A program made the position numbers and the translations under genes. The notes below the pieces were generated by a model. The model did not search any database, was not told the origin of the DNA, and saw nothing but the letters and a program-made list of their open reading frames with translations. From NCBI RefSeq assembly GCF_964355755.1, contig NC_092677.1, positions 15,224,101 to 15,288,100 of the forward strand: a stretch of DNA of 64,000 nt, read 5' to 3'. Shown one piece after another: positions 1 to 11,225 of the stretch (position 1 is the first letter of the stretch; each line of letters opens with the position of its first letter). Source of the DNA: Antedon mediterranea (taxonomy: Eukaryota > Echinodermata > Crinoidea > Comatulida > Antedonidae).

Positions 1-591
1 CCCTTAAGTACCAGAACATAGATCTTTAATTTTAAAGACAATTATATTCTTTCAACTTTGTACATTTTCCTTTGGGTATTTCATCTAAGTTGGCTGGCGG
101 GAGTGTATATACAGTAGTTAAGTTCTTTCATATAACAATTAATATATATAATCTCTTTCCCTTGTAGCTCTTGTTGACTTTCAGTAGAGAGTATTATTAT
201 GTTATCTCTTGTTTTTTGCATGAAATTCTACCAAAACGTTAATCTCAAATCCTCTTAACAGATTATTTTAAACTGTGCATTTTCTATTTGATTAAATGCT
301 GTTGAAAGATATATTTTGTTTTTCCACAATCAGATACAGTATGTGTGAATTATTATTGTTGAGAAGTTATTTTTAGAAATAACCAAATGGATGCATTGAC
401 GTCAAACATTATGCACAGTTTCAATTGAGATAATGTTATAAAACCAGGGAAGAGTTAAATTCTCTTCCCTGATAAAACCAATAATTTCATTATCATTTTG
501 TACTAATGAATTATAGTTTGTTTTGTATTTTTTTGTTATTAAAATCTGCTCTCAAATCTTTCTCTATCATCTTTCTTGTCAATAATCATAG
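1..591. other. intron upstream of the first visible receptor exon
   Basis: AT-rich non-coding sequence ending in the acceptor at 590-591. The only structure I see is a short palindrome at 445-471. Earlier exons of the receptor must lie left of the window. Confidence 0.6.
445..471. repeat. short palindrome, CAGGGA type
   Basis: The arms CAGGGAAGAG (445-454) and CTCTTCCCTG (462-471) are perfect inverted copies around a 7-nt AT spacer. Similar CAGGGAG or ATGGAG palindromes lie at 15901-15934, 37204-37230 and, split by an insertion, at 35193-35393. They may be remnants of small inverted-repeat elements. Confidence 0.7.
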
Positions 592-3500
592 ATCCTGATA
601 ACATAATCGTTCCTACTGACACTTCCGGTCGAACGCTCCTACCGGCTTGGAGTGGTAAGTTCTGCTTTAACATCTCGCATTAACACAGTAATCTGCTATT
701 AACTTTTAGGCTCACAATGAAATAAATAAAAAAAAACATTTAAATACTGTTAATGAAGTTGGATGCTGTTTAAATTGGTCTACTGTTAATTATATAGAAA
801 TTTATTATTACAATAACTATTATAATAAATATTAATATTAAAAATATATATTAAAATAATGTTGAAAGCTGCTTAAACGTTCTATTGGTTTTTTTGGTTC
901 TGAGTTTTACTTTGAGTCACTTAAATTACTTTGGTAAAAGGGAGTCTTGTTATTTACTCACTTATGTATGTAATATCTTTCAAGTACAATTGAAATAATA
1001 GAAATATTAATATTGAATTCTTACTAATTGTATTAACATTCACATTTCTAACTGACTAATCGTCTATCAATCATTTTAAGTTTCTAACAATTGTTGGTAT
1101 TTTTGCATTATATTGTTTTATTCATTCACTATCAACAGCACCTTTGTTAATATAATGGTTGTTTATTTTTCATGTTTAATTTTCTTATTCAGTTCTTTTT
1201 AAAATTAAAGGGAATAATTTGTTTGAATTGAGACATGCATGCATAACTAACTAAACTAAAACTTATGTTAAGACATGGACAGTATAATCTTAACTTATAT
1301 TTAATTAAAATACTTTGTTTTTAGTGTTAAGCCCAGGCCCTCCTGTATCTGTCACAGTCAACAGCACCTCATCAGCCTTAATACTTAAGTGGGAGACCCC
1401 TCGTGAGTATCCAGAACTCGTCAGCTTATACACCGTTGAATACCGCATCAATGGAGAAATTTATTGGAAAGTTCTTATTGATGACATTTCCTCGGAAACC
1501 AGAGAAGTTAAACTGACCGGTCTTAAAGCTCAGACTTGGTATGATTTCAGGATGTTTGCATTCACTCCAGGATCGTTTAGTATACCCAGCAATATTGTTA
1601 CAGGATTTACTGGTGGTAGGTAGTTTGTGAAATCTTAACAATTCATTTATGTTTGTATTTGCCCACTTATTTGCTATAATCGACAATGTATCCAAGTGAA
1701 TTTATAATTAAAAACTAAAAACAACATCCAATTTATCTATTCCATAGAACTTAGTACTTATACAGTACTTGGAGAGGATGATAACAGTGGCGGCATAGAA
1801 GGCGCTGTGCTCGCTGGCATCATATCTGGTCTGGTCTTTCTCATAATTGCTCTGATACTAATGATTACAGCAGTGGTCATTGTTCGACGACGGCGGCAGA
1901 AGAAGAGGGAGTTACATGAAATTTTAGGTATGATAGTTTTAACTTTTATGCAGATACTTTTGTAATGTGATTTGTGTTACTTTTTATTGTTTTTTTATTG
2001 GTATTGGTATTAAATGGTTTTCAATTCTAAGATTTCGTATTTGGTGTTTTATATTTCCATATATTAAAGTTTAAGGCTGGTTTCTTATATTTAAATACAA
2101 AGTTATTTTTTGTAAATTAATTGGCTTATTCCTCCTTTCTAACTACTGCACATAGTCCAGTCAATCTAATGATATACCCACCACAAATTGCAATAGTAAC
2201 AAAGCAAGTATTTTTGAATTCCATATAAAGTGTAGAACGACATACTAAAAGTCACCAAAAATCCAAGCATTGGGTCAAGGGGTCAGAGGTCAATAAAGGT
2301 CATTTTAGGTAAAAATTAATATGCCCCATTAATTACATATATTTAACCATTTGAAATACATTATATACAAGTGTGATTTATGTCATCCGAAAGCTTATTA
2401 AATTTCCTATTCAGTGATATCAAACTTATAGTCATAACATTTTATTTAGCATGTCATTTTTGCGGAAAAACACAACATAATGTTTCAATTTTGGCTAAAA
2501 ATGTTGTTTTCGCTGTAAACAACAATGGTATATACACAGGGATACCCATGGGGTGAACATTTCAGTCCAAAGCGATACACATGACCAGCTCAAGATGCAG
2601 ATGAGTGACATCTCCGTTCCTGTTACTTCTCGATGATCTACATTCCATTTTTTCCAGATGGCATTTGTGTTGCCATGGTTACACTATTTATATTGGGACG
2701 TATAAGTATTTTAACGATTTTTTAACCAGTAGAAATACAAAGATGTTCAACAGCAGTTTGACAATGACCTCCATGTTGTATGACATTCGGAACCATCTGG
2801 GCTGGATTGTCAACAGACCTGGTGATTGAAAAGGTTTCTATGAGAAGCCTCAAAGAAAGCCAGGTTTGACAAGAGATTTAGGAATGAGTACATTCAGACC
2901 AAATCTGAGCTGTATGTAATGCCTTTGCTATAGTATCAGGGCGTTACTCCAACAGCGGCCAACATAAGACCTTGTGGCCACACGTCAGGAACACAATGGC
3001 AATTGAAAAATCCATTTGGTTACGACTCAGAGACTTCATACCATTGACATGGGAGTTACTGCAGGTGACTCGGAATATTGGCAATGCGGTATTAAGCATT
3101 GAATATTTTGGAAGGATGTTAGGCCAGAAAGTCTTGCAATGTATTCAAGATCCTGGCAATAAAGTACATACAGGCAAATATGTGTGCATAGATCCTACAG
3201 TTCCAGAGGAGACTCGAGATGAACTTTGTTATCCACCAGCACTTTTTGAAACTACCAACTTACAATACTTTCAGCTAATAAACCAACATGATGCCATGTG
3301 GAAACAACTTCTTATGAATAGTCTAACACATCCAACTCACAGAATGCTGTCCAGTAAGCCTACATTTTAGATGGTAGTGCTCTACTTTTTCACAGCATTC
3401 CATGGAATAGTGTAGAGACTTATGATGCGATCTGTAAAAAATATTGCTCTGCCATCATAGTCTTTGATGATTATGAAAGCGCCAAAGACGGCGCACATGG

Positions 3501-6500
3501 TAAGGCGGGTCAGGTGGTAGTGTCCCTGTACATTTTACCAGTGACATGTTCCACAAAATAGGATCATTTTCTGTAACAAACAACAATTTATAAATCTTCG
3601 TAACTAGTATTTGAACAACATGGCAATGAGTGAATGCAGCTGCTGATGCAGATGTTATTTCGGATAGTACAAAAAAACCATTGAATCAGCAAACAGGAAA
3701 ACATCTGTATCCGATGACTTTTGAGAGACATCTGTGATAACCTTCTGTTTGCTCATGCGATACTGGTGACACAACATCCAGAGTTTTCGGAATTGGAAAA
3801 CAAGTGGCTCTAAAAAAAGCTTGTCATTGCACTTATTTCTGACATTATGCTGTAGTCTTCAGATGCAAACAAGATACAAAGGATGACATTGTGGTTGCTA
3901 GAGAAAATGATTTAGTGTGTCTTTACAATGGACGACCTGGACAGCGTGGAATGCCTTTGACTCCATCCCATCTATAAGTACAACCTCGCATATCGCCAAC
4001 TTCATAGTCGTACCACAACCAAGGTACTTAACATCATGTTCAAGTTCAAGTTATCTTTTAGCAATGGAGTGGGGTTGATATGTGTACCGAGGACTGGGGA
4101 TGGAAGATCAGATGATGGAAACATGGTTCCTCTACACACAGACTTAAAGCCAGCACCTGAGTATCTCCTTGAAGCATTCAGGGGTAACTAGAACTACATG
4201 TGATGAATGCAATGGCATTGCACTGTACTAATACCCGAACAAGAAAGTGATACTGATGACATAGTTGTGAGTCCATTTCTATTTGAAGGATTAAAGAATA
4301 TCATCCCACACGGGGCAATTCAAATAAAAAGTTCTGGATTAAAATGATCTTACAAAATATACAAAAATATCACAATACACAGTACAATATAACAAGAGTC
4401 AAAGTTCAAGAATTTAAGAGTCGGATGGCCACTGGCAAAAAGGAATTCCTTTAACGGTTTGTTCTACATGCCAGGCATCAAAAGCGATGCCCATGAGGCA
4501 TGAGCTCGAAATCACTGAACAAGGCATGGTTAACATTTTTTAGAATAGCTCTACCTTTTTCTAGAGTTTGCATGTCACAGAAGGAAGACAAGCTACGAAG
4601 TTGACAACCTATTAATTTAGAACTTAAATTAACAATTCTTTGTAGTGAGTTTCTCTCTTTGACCCTATTAAGACTAAAAAACCAGCATATAAAGGAAAAA
4701 AGTTAAAACGTTCTCAATAAAGGAATTATAAAAAAACCTGAGAATTACTTTATCGACATTAAAATGGTTCAGCTTCTGTAACAGATAAAGTCCATGGTGT
4801 CCTTTCTTTACTATTGCCTCTGTATTTAATTCCCAGCTGAGATTGTCCTCAAGATATAGTACCTAGGTATTTAGGAACGGACAATATCACTGGTTTGTCA
4901 TTTATGAGGGATACCAGAGGGCTGCGTCATTTCTCCTTCCTAAAATCTACAATCATCTCCTTGGTTTTGGTCACATTGAGTTCCAAGTAGGAGTTTCCAC
5001 AAAATTTGATAAAACCATCTAATGCGGGACCATGACCGTTTTGTGAATTTTTAAGGAGAGACAGCAAGACAGTGTCGTCAGCAAATTTGACAAGATGACT
5101 ATTGTCCTGTTTGCTGCGACAGTCATCCGTGTATATAATATACAGAAGATGAGAGAGGACGCAACCCTGGGGCGATCCAATACTTGTCATTACGTACATT
5201 CATTGATACTAAAATCATCAAAAATCTATCTATAGTTAAATCATGAGTTGATTCCAAATTATCAAGACTCATTAATTAATCAACAATAGTACATACCGCT
5301 AATGAATTTCAATGTTCTTCTAGCTAGCATCATTTTTCCTATTTCATAACGATACAATAGGTACAGGAAAAACATTATTTGCACCAAATACTTGCAAAAT
5401 ATACATAAACATAATTTAGTTTTACACTATTTAAAGAAAATTTGAGTTTTCGTAAAAGGTCACTGACCTCTATAGTTACATAACAACTGTTGTATCAATT
5501 AGTTTTTAGAGTAAGAAATACATATTATACACATTTGTAGTTATTTAGATGTTATTGGCAGGCATAAATGTTACCTACTACTACACTACCTGTTGTTGAT
5601 AACAATTTATCATTATTATAGGATTATTTTTATTTAAGTACATAATTAATTCAAAATACTTAACATCATTTTTCCTATTTCATATGACGATAGGTACAAA
5701 AAAAACACAAGTTTCATCAAATGCAACGGCAATTACGGAATAAGACATTTTGTTAGGAAAAATTTGAGTTTTTGTAAAAGGTCAATGACCTTTTGACCTC
5801 TAGTTAAGTATAACTGTTGTATTAATTGTTTTTTTAATGTATATTAGTAGGATATATATACTCTACACATTGGTACTAAAGCTATTTAGATATGATTATA
5901 AAACAATGGATTATAGGCATAAACGCTACCCCTACCCAAAAATTGTTTACATTACATTTGATCAAGAATCAATTTCAATAAGAATAGTACATCATTACTT
6001 TTAAAATTCTTCTAGTTAACATCATGTTTCCTATTTTATATATCGATAGGTACAGAAAAAACACAATTTTGATTAAATGCATCCACAATTATGGCATATA
6101 ACAGTTAATCATTTTTTAAAGGAAAAAAATGAGTTTTTGTAAAAGGTCAATAACCTTTTGACCTCTAGTTATAAAAAGAAGTGTTGTATTTTGGTTTTTT
6201 AAATTGCATATTAGAAAGAAATATATATTCTACACACTGATATAAAGATTATTGAGATTGGATTATAAAACCACAAGTTACGGGCATAAATGTTACCCCC
6301 TACCCCAAAAATATTTACGGAATAAAATCCCTATATAGTTGTTGAGATTACGTAAAAAATAGTGTGTTCCAATGCTTCAATTTTCGGTGACTTTTAATAT
6401 GTCATTCTAAACTACATTTGGAATGAAAAAATCAATGTTTCGTTACTATAGCAATTTGTGGTGGGTTTACCTCTAAATATCACTAGATTGACTGGACTAA

Positions 6501-9500
6501 CATCCAAGTTCAACTAAATGCCATTCTTATGCCAAACATTTAAGTAAAAAGAATTTTTTTAAAAAATTATGAAAAAACATTATGTTTTTGTTTCTAAAAT
6601 CCACCCCTTTCTCATAAATACAGAAAAACATGATGTTCACACCAAACCCATATTAATCCAACTTCACACAAATGGAACCTTGTTCCCCACAAGGGTATTG
6701 TTCTTGTCGAAACCAGACCTTAAATGAATGTTTTTAATTACCAGATCCATGTATGAATGTACCCTTATTGTAAATACAAATAACTTTAAACATCTGTTGT
6801 ATTTGTGAAGAAGTAGAACAGTATAATTAGTTCTAGTTAATCATGAATGATTTATATGTTCATAACTAATAAAAAGTATTTAATATGTGTGAACATGACT
6901 TAGATATAATACTACAATATTTGTGATGTAATGTATTAATTTTTGACAAAGTAATAAAATTATACTAGATTACAACTCTCCGCTCCCAAGCCCATCTCAA
7001 AAACAGAAAAATAAATAGGTATAATGACCTGATTGCTGCTATCTTCAATATATATATATACATTTTATTTTTAACTCGATGCTCACGTAGGATATAGGTT
7101 GTAAGCAAGGTAAAGAATGTTTAATGGTGTGTCATACTTAAGCTATTTAATACAATATTGCTTATACTAAGCCTTAGGGATAGATCTTTTTAGTTGTAAG
7201 CAATGTGTTACTTGACAGAGCTTGTAGAACAGGTTGTATGCCTTACTACCCACCTATATACAGTATCATATTCTACTCATATAAGACATTTTATAAATGC
7301 CTTACACATAACAGTTTTCTAGGAACTATTTTTTTGTAGTGTAAAAGATTATTTGAAAATGTATGATGTGTGTATAAGTCTGGACCTACCATGGTGAAAG
7401 CATACTGTACTCTTAAATTTAGAGTAATTCCGTTTCTATATTTCGGTTATTATAACCTACCTCAACTCGCTCAAGTCTAATTCAATAGAGCAGACTTATA
7501 CCATTATCAATATTAATATTAACAAACACATTGTATATATATTTTTACCTTACTAACTATTTCAATGCTTTATTATGTAGTAGATACAGTTGATCACATG
7601 TAGTACAGTAGGCCTATTATATATTATACAGTAGAACTCCCATTACAAGGACATCTTAGGTACCCAACAGAGAGCCCCCTTAATAAAAGTGTGCCCTGGA
7701 TAGAGATGTCCTAAAGGAGGGCGTTCTACTGTTATAGTTGCTTCTTGCTAGGCTTCAGTCGCCTTGCTGAAGTGCTTTGTAACGCATATGTCTTACAGGT
7801 TTTCCATCTTATGTGCAACCAGGTCATAGTTCAGCAGCAACGTAAGTGTAGTATGCGCATGTATGTGCTGTAATAAACACTAACAGTTTTTTGCTCGTTT
7901 TGTGATTAGTTGAAACTCTAACAAATAGTTTATGCCTGCATCATGATTGGTAGAAAACCCTAGCACTAACAATTTGTTTATGTCTGTGATTGGTTTAACA
8001 CTATTAATAACTGGATATGATTGGCTGATTATTGTAGAGACTGAAATTTACCCTTCAACTTCAACATTTATTTTGCACATGTGAAAGTTATGGTTTTAAA
8101 GTATATTCATTTTATTACTCTACTATATTTCAATATTAACACCCTCTCATCTAATATGTTTTCTTTGACATTTTGTTTTCTTTTCTTGGTATTTAATATA
8201 TTATATTTAACAAGTTTATTTTTATTGTTATTTGAATCTTTTTGTATCATTATAGATGTATCAGTTTAAAATATTCTATTTAATAGACTTTATTTTTTTT
8301 TAGTTGGTTTTTTAAACTTGCATTTAAAATGTGTTTTAGTCTATGTTTTGGTGGCCTAATAAAGATGAGAAACTAACATGCAATAGTAAATATGGTTCTT
8401 CTGAACTGACCAAGTAAAAAATGTCACTACTGACTAATAGTGAAAAAAGTCACTCCAAACTGAGATTGAAATAAAGTCTCTACAAACTGACTAAGAGTGA
8501 AAAAAGTCACTCTGCACTGGGATTGGAATAAAGTCACTACTGACTGAGAGTGAAAAAAGTCAATCCGCACTGGGATTAAATAAAGTCACTACAACCTGAC
8601 ACCTGACCGAGAGTGAAAAAATTCACTCCGCACTGAGATAAAAAAAATATTCACTGCACTGATTGTTAAATCTTTATTACCATCTTTATACACTAAAATT
8701 AACACATGCTTTGAAACAACAGTATGCCTATTGGGATGGATCAATAACATAACATTAGATCTTTTGGAATATTTAATTGTATTACATTTTGACTAAAACC
8801 AGGTTCACATTTCGTTCCTCTTGTATTAAATGCATTCTACCTGTGTTTGCATAAAAGAATTAAATTTGTTAAATCTCATTTTCTTTTTCAGGTCGACGCC
8901 CTCCTTTACTTTACTTAGGGAAAGTTACTCGAGTTTGAAAGCTAAATTTAGTCCAGTAAAAGTTAATCCCCCAAAAACTAGAAACCGTGACGATCACGGT
9001 TTAAAACAGCGTGTTGTTCATAAATCAAGAACCAAACATATACGAAAGTCTCCGAGGTCACTACATTTTGATGACATCACCGAACCTTCCATTGTAGATA
9101 ATAGTTTACCAGATAGGGTGCTAGCAGTTAAATTTAGTGGAGAGGATTATGAGGATGGCACCAGTAGACATCGTCTGGTATTGACACCTAGACCAGATGA
9201 GGTCCTTAGTACAAGTAAGTGAACAAATCAATAGAATTGCCAGTTCACTAGTATATGCAGCTTTTGAGTTTGAATAAGTACTTCTGCCTGCGCTCAGAAA
9301 CATGAATGACTGTTAGACTCAATAGCCACGTTGTTGAGTGACGAGTCGTGAGAATGAACACATGAACTATTTTTTGTAATGAAAACAATATTTATCATGG
9401 CCTACACATTGTAAACATGCATTTTGTAATAAACATTAATCCATGTTTTATTTATAGGTGAATATGCATTAGAAGTTGACATAAACGATGAGGTATTCAC

Positions 9501-11225
9501 CCCACCTCGTCAGTTTGCTGATGATTATCGAAAGACATCAAGAAACACAAACAATGTCCAATCACACCAGCTTGTAAGAACTGCTTCTGGTGCTCCGAAT
9601 AAACCTGCTGGAGTATTTACAACAAGCAGTCCACTAAATGATATTACACAGTGGAGTTTCGCATCAGATAATGTAAGCGCTGTACGTCGTTCTTCGACAA
9701 GTGTTAAAGGCTACTTTGAAAGTAGTACCGGTCAGTTAAAAACCGATCAAAATTATTATGCAAGGAGGGACGAAAACGTAAATATGCATTCCCATAACTG
9801 TGACAAAACTATGACCATGAGGGAGTTACAAAATAGCCAAAGAACTAAACACTATTCCGAAAATGTAGATTTTTCACACCAAAGAGCATATAAAAATGAC
9901 CAATCAAATGGAATGTTTGTATTGCGTGGAGACAACAGTACTAATTATATTCGTAGAGAGAGAATTGCTTCTCCAGATTCTGCCGAAATTTATCGGCGTG
10001 AACATAAAGTTTTTCGTCCAAAAAATCCAAGAAATCTTAGTTTAATACAAGAATCTTCTATTGACCCACCTACAACTCAAAAGGTATCTGCGGATGTTCA
10101 TAATAAAGTGTACACCCCTATTAAACCAATAATGGGACATTCCAAACAAATGGACACCAGATATGATGAGTATAAAAGGACTGCACCATTTTTAAAGAGG
10201 AGGCGAAGGACTCAAGAAATTGATACATCTCGTTTACCGCAATTGCAAAATAGTGATTATTCTCTAGATAGAAGGAAAGTTAGGTCTGTTGGTGATTTGA
10301 GAAGGGGTACAAGGGAATTGAACCCAGGACAATTGAATTGTGAAAATTATAGGCCTACAATTAACCCCAGAGCATATGGACCGCTCAACCAACGGAATTA
10401 TAATACAAGTGTAAATCAAGGTAATGCATTGTAGAATTTTTTTTAAAGAAGGCTTACTTGATTTTAAAAAGTTTAATATTAGAAAATTTAGTTTTTATTT
10501 ATTAATTACAAAGTAAAGAAAGTTAGTTTTATCACCATATAATTTAATAGTATTACCATTTTACTTCAGATTTCAGAATACCATTGCGGTATGAGTTTCC
10601 CCATGGCGAGCGTTTACCAACCATAAATCTGCCGTACATTCAGCCTTCACCAAATGAACATGACACTTTAGAAGTTTCTCCCAATTATAGTGGAGTATCT
10701 TCATCAACAAGTGGTGTAGGAAGCATGGTGCCATCTCTGAACAATGTTAGTCCCAGAACTTCAACTGGTCCATTATCTCCACAAAGTCAGGGCAGTAGTG
10801 GGTACGGGAGTCGAAATACATCGCAAAGTGTTTCTGTAAACGGTCGTAATAATAGTGTTGTGAGTAATCGGCCACATGTATCGAATAGCAGTTCCTTAGA
10901 TAGTACATTTGAGGAACCACTTCAAGTTATTGATACTTACAACCCATCGGGTTATCCTTCCACATCTGGTGATCCCTTTGATGGAGTTACAGACATTCTG
11001 CAAGACCGTTACCACAGTTTTGGTTCCAAGTCAAGAAAAGCCAGAGTTCAAGATGAAAACATGAGAGTTAATGATAAGCCCAGAGTTGTCCACTTTGATA
11101 ACAATTTGATAGTTGAATCACCAACGGAAGAGGAACGCTGGTTTGCAAGACTCAAAGAAGAGTTTAACGAATATAAAAGGCAACAACAGGTCGTTCATAG
11201 AAGGAAATTGGTTTCTTCTGTGTGA
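592..11225 (+). CDS. single-pass membrane receptor with fibronectin type III domain (3' part of gene)
   Basis: Exons: 592-654, 1325-1615, 1748-1927, 7799-7841, 8892-9214, 9458-10420 and 10570-11225. All introns are GT-AG and phases are continuous, giving 838 residues to the TGA at 11223. Exon 2 is one FN3 domain, seen in the pattern LILKWETP then TWYDFRMFAF. Exon 3 holds a short stalk, a hydrophobic helix (AVLAGIISGLVFLIIALILM) and the stop-transfer cluster VRRRRQKKR, so the C-terminus is cytoplasmic. The remaining roughly 700 residues form a Ser/Asn/Arg-rich, probably disordered tail with the motif SSGYGSRNTS. The protein ends KLVSSV, which fits a class I PDZ ligand. The 43-nt exon at 7799 follows an intron enlarged by a 4.3-kb transposon. 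A Turtle/IgSF9-like adhesion receptor is possible from the FN3-TM-long-tail layout, but I cannot confirm the family. The gene is 5' partial because of the window edge. Confidence 0.85.
2972..4260 (+). pseudogene. decayed transposon gene, XPG/FEN1-like nuclease family
   Basis: This is a broken reading frame whose pieces match, in order, a protein family common in invertebrate and fish genomes. An open segment lies at 2972-3370. It is followed by IIVFDDYESAKDGAHGK near 3450, AAADADVISDST near 3640, CDTGDTTSRVFGIGK near 3760, LYNGRPGQRG near 3930 and TDLKPAPEYLLEAF near 4140. The order VFDG-like, then Asp/Glu cluster, then Gly-Cys-Asp and Gly-Ile-Gly is that of XPG/FEN1 nucleases. Several frameshifts and stops separate the pieces, so no intact product is expected. 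Family membership is recalled, not searched. Confidence 0.7.
4327..5203 (-). mobile_element. 5'-truncated LINE, reverse transcriptase fragment
   Basis: The minus-strand frame at 4927-5199 shows reverse-transcriptase motifs: GSPQGCVLSHLLYIIYTDDC, then the catalytic FADDTVLL, then LELNVTKTKEMIVDFR. Sequence down to about 4327 looks like the rest of the reverse-transcriptase C-terminus and 3' region, with frame breaks. The fragment is nested inside the larger inverted-repeat element, so it arrived later. The clade (L2/CR1/Rex-like) is not resolved. Confidence 0.75.
5315..6330. repeat. three degenerate ~330-bp subterminal repeats of the transposon
   Basis: Units begin near 5315, 5655 and 6008. 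Each contains, in the same order, an ACATCAT-TTTCCTATTT segment, GATAGGTAC with AAAAAC, GAGTTTTTGTAAAAGGTCA, TGACCTCTAGTTA and a GGCATAAA-GTTACC segment. Divergence between copies is high, so the repeat is old. Matching copies are not obvious at the left end of the element. Confidence 0.7.
7628..7732. mobile_element. short inverted-repeat element (MITE family 3)
   Basis: The sequence runs from ACAGTAGAACTCCC to GAGGGCGTTCTACTGT, with internal AAGGACATC and GATGTCCT also inverted. Related, more decayed copies are seen at 19784-19930 and 36007-36140. There are fragments near 15590, 30900, 45080-45440, 46510-46670 and 48370. It lies in the receptor intron, 66 bp before the 43-nt exon. Confidence 0.65.
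7842..8891. other. receptor intron with minisatellite
   Basis: Non-coding stretch between two receptor exons. It holds a tandem repeat at 8400-8645 and otherwise AT-rich sequence with no gene that I can support. Confidence 0.6.
8400..8645. repeat. minisatellite, about 65-bp unit, about four copies
   Basis: Units contain GAGTGAAAAAAGTCACTC followed by GCACTGGGATTGAAATAAAG and TCACTACTGACTGA, with small indels between copies. The array is inside the receptor intron. The repeated GAGTGA/TCACTC words are themselves inverted, so each unit can form a small hairpin. Confidence 0.8.

Larger units (their letters stand above)
2153..6499. mobile_element. DNA transposon with long terminal inverted repeats, decayed (Academ-like candidate)
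   Basis: The left end (TAGTCCAGTCAATCTAATGA) recurs inverted at 6499. Similarity between the ends extends about 130 bp (2153-2280 against 6360-6499). The element is flanked by a 3-bp direct repeat, ACA at 2150-2152 and 6500-6502, which reads as a target-site duplication. Inside are a decayed plus-strand gene (about 2972-4260), a minus-strand LINE fragment (about 4327-5203) and three degenerate 330-bp repeats near the right end. It lies in the 5.9-kb intron of the receptor gene. Assignment to the Academ group rests on the nuclease-like protein and the short target duplication, and is an inference. Confidence 0.85.

Noticed and set aside
8081-8269. Hydrophobic 62-residue open frame resembling a small membrane protein
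   Set aside because: Phe/Leu-rich frames are expected by chance in T-rich intronic DNA; it lies inside a receptor intron.
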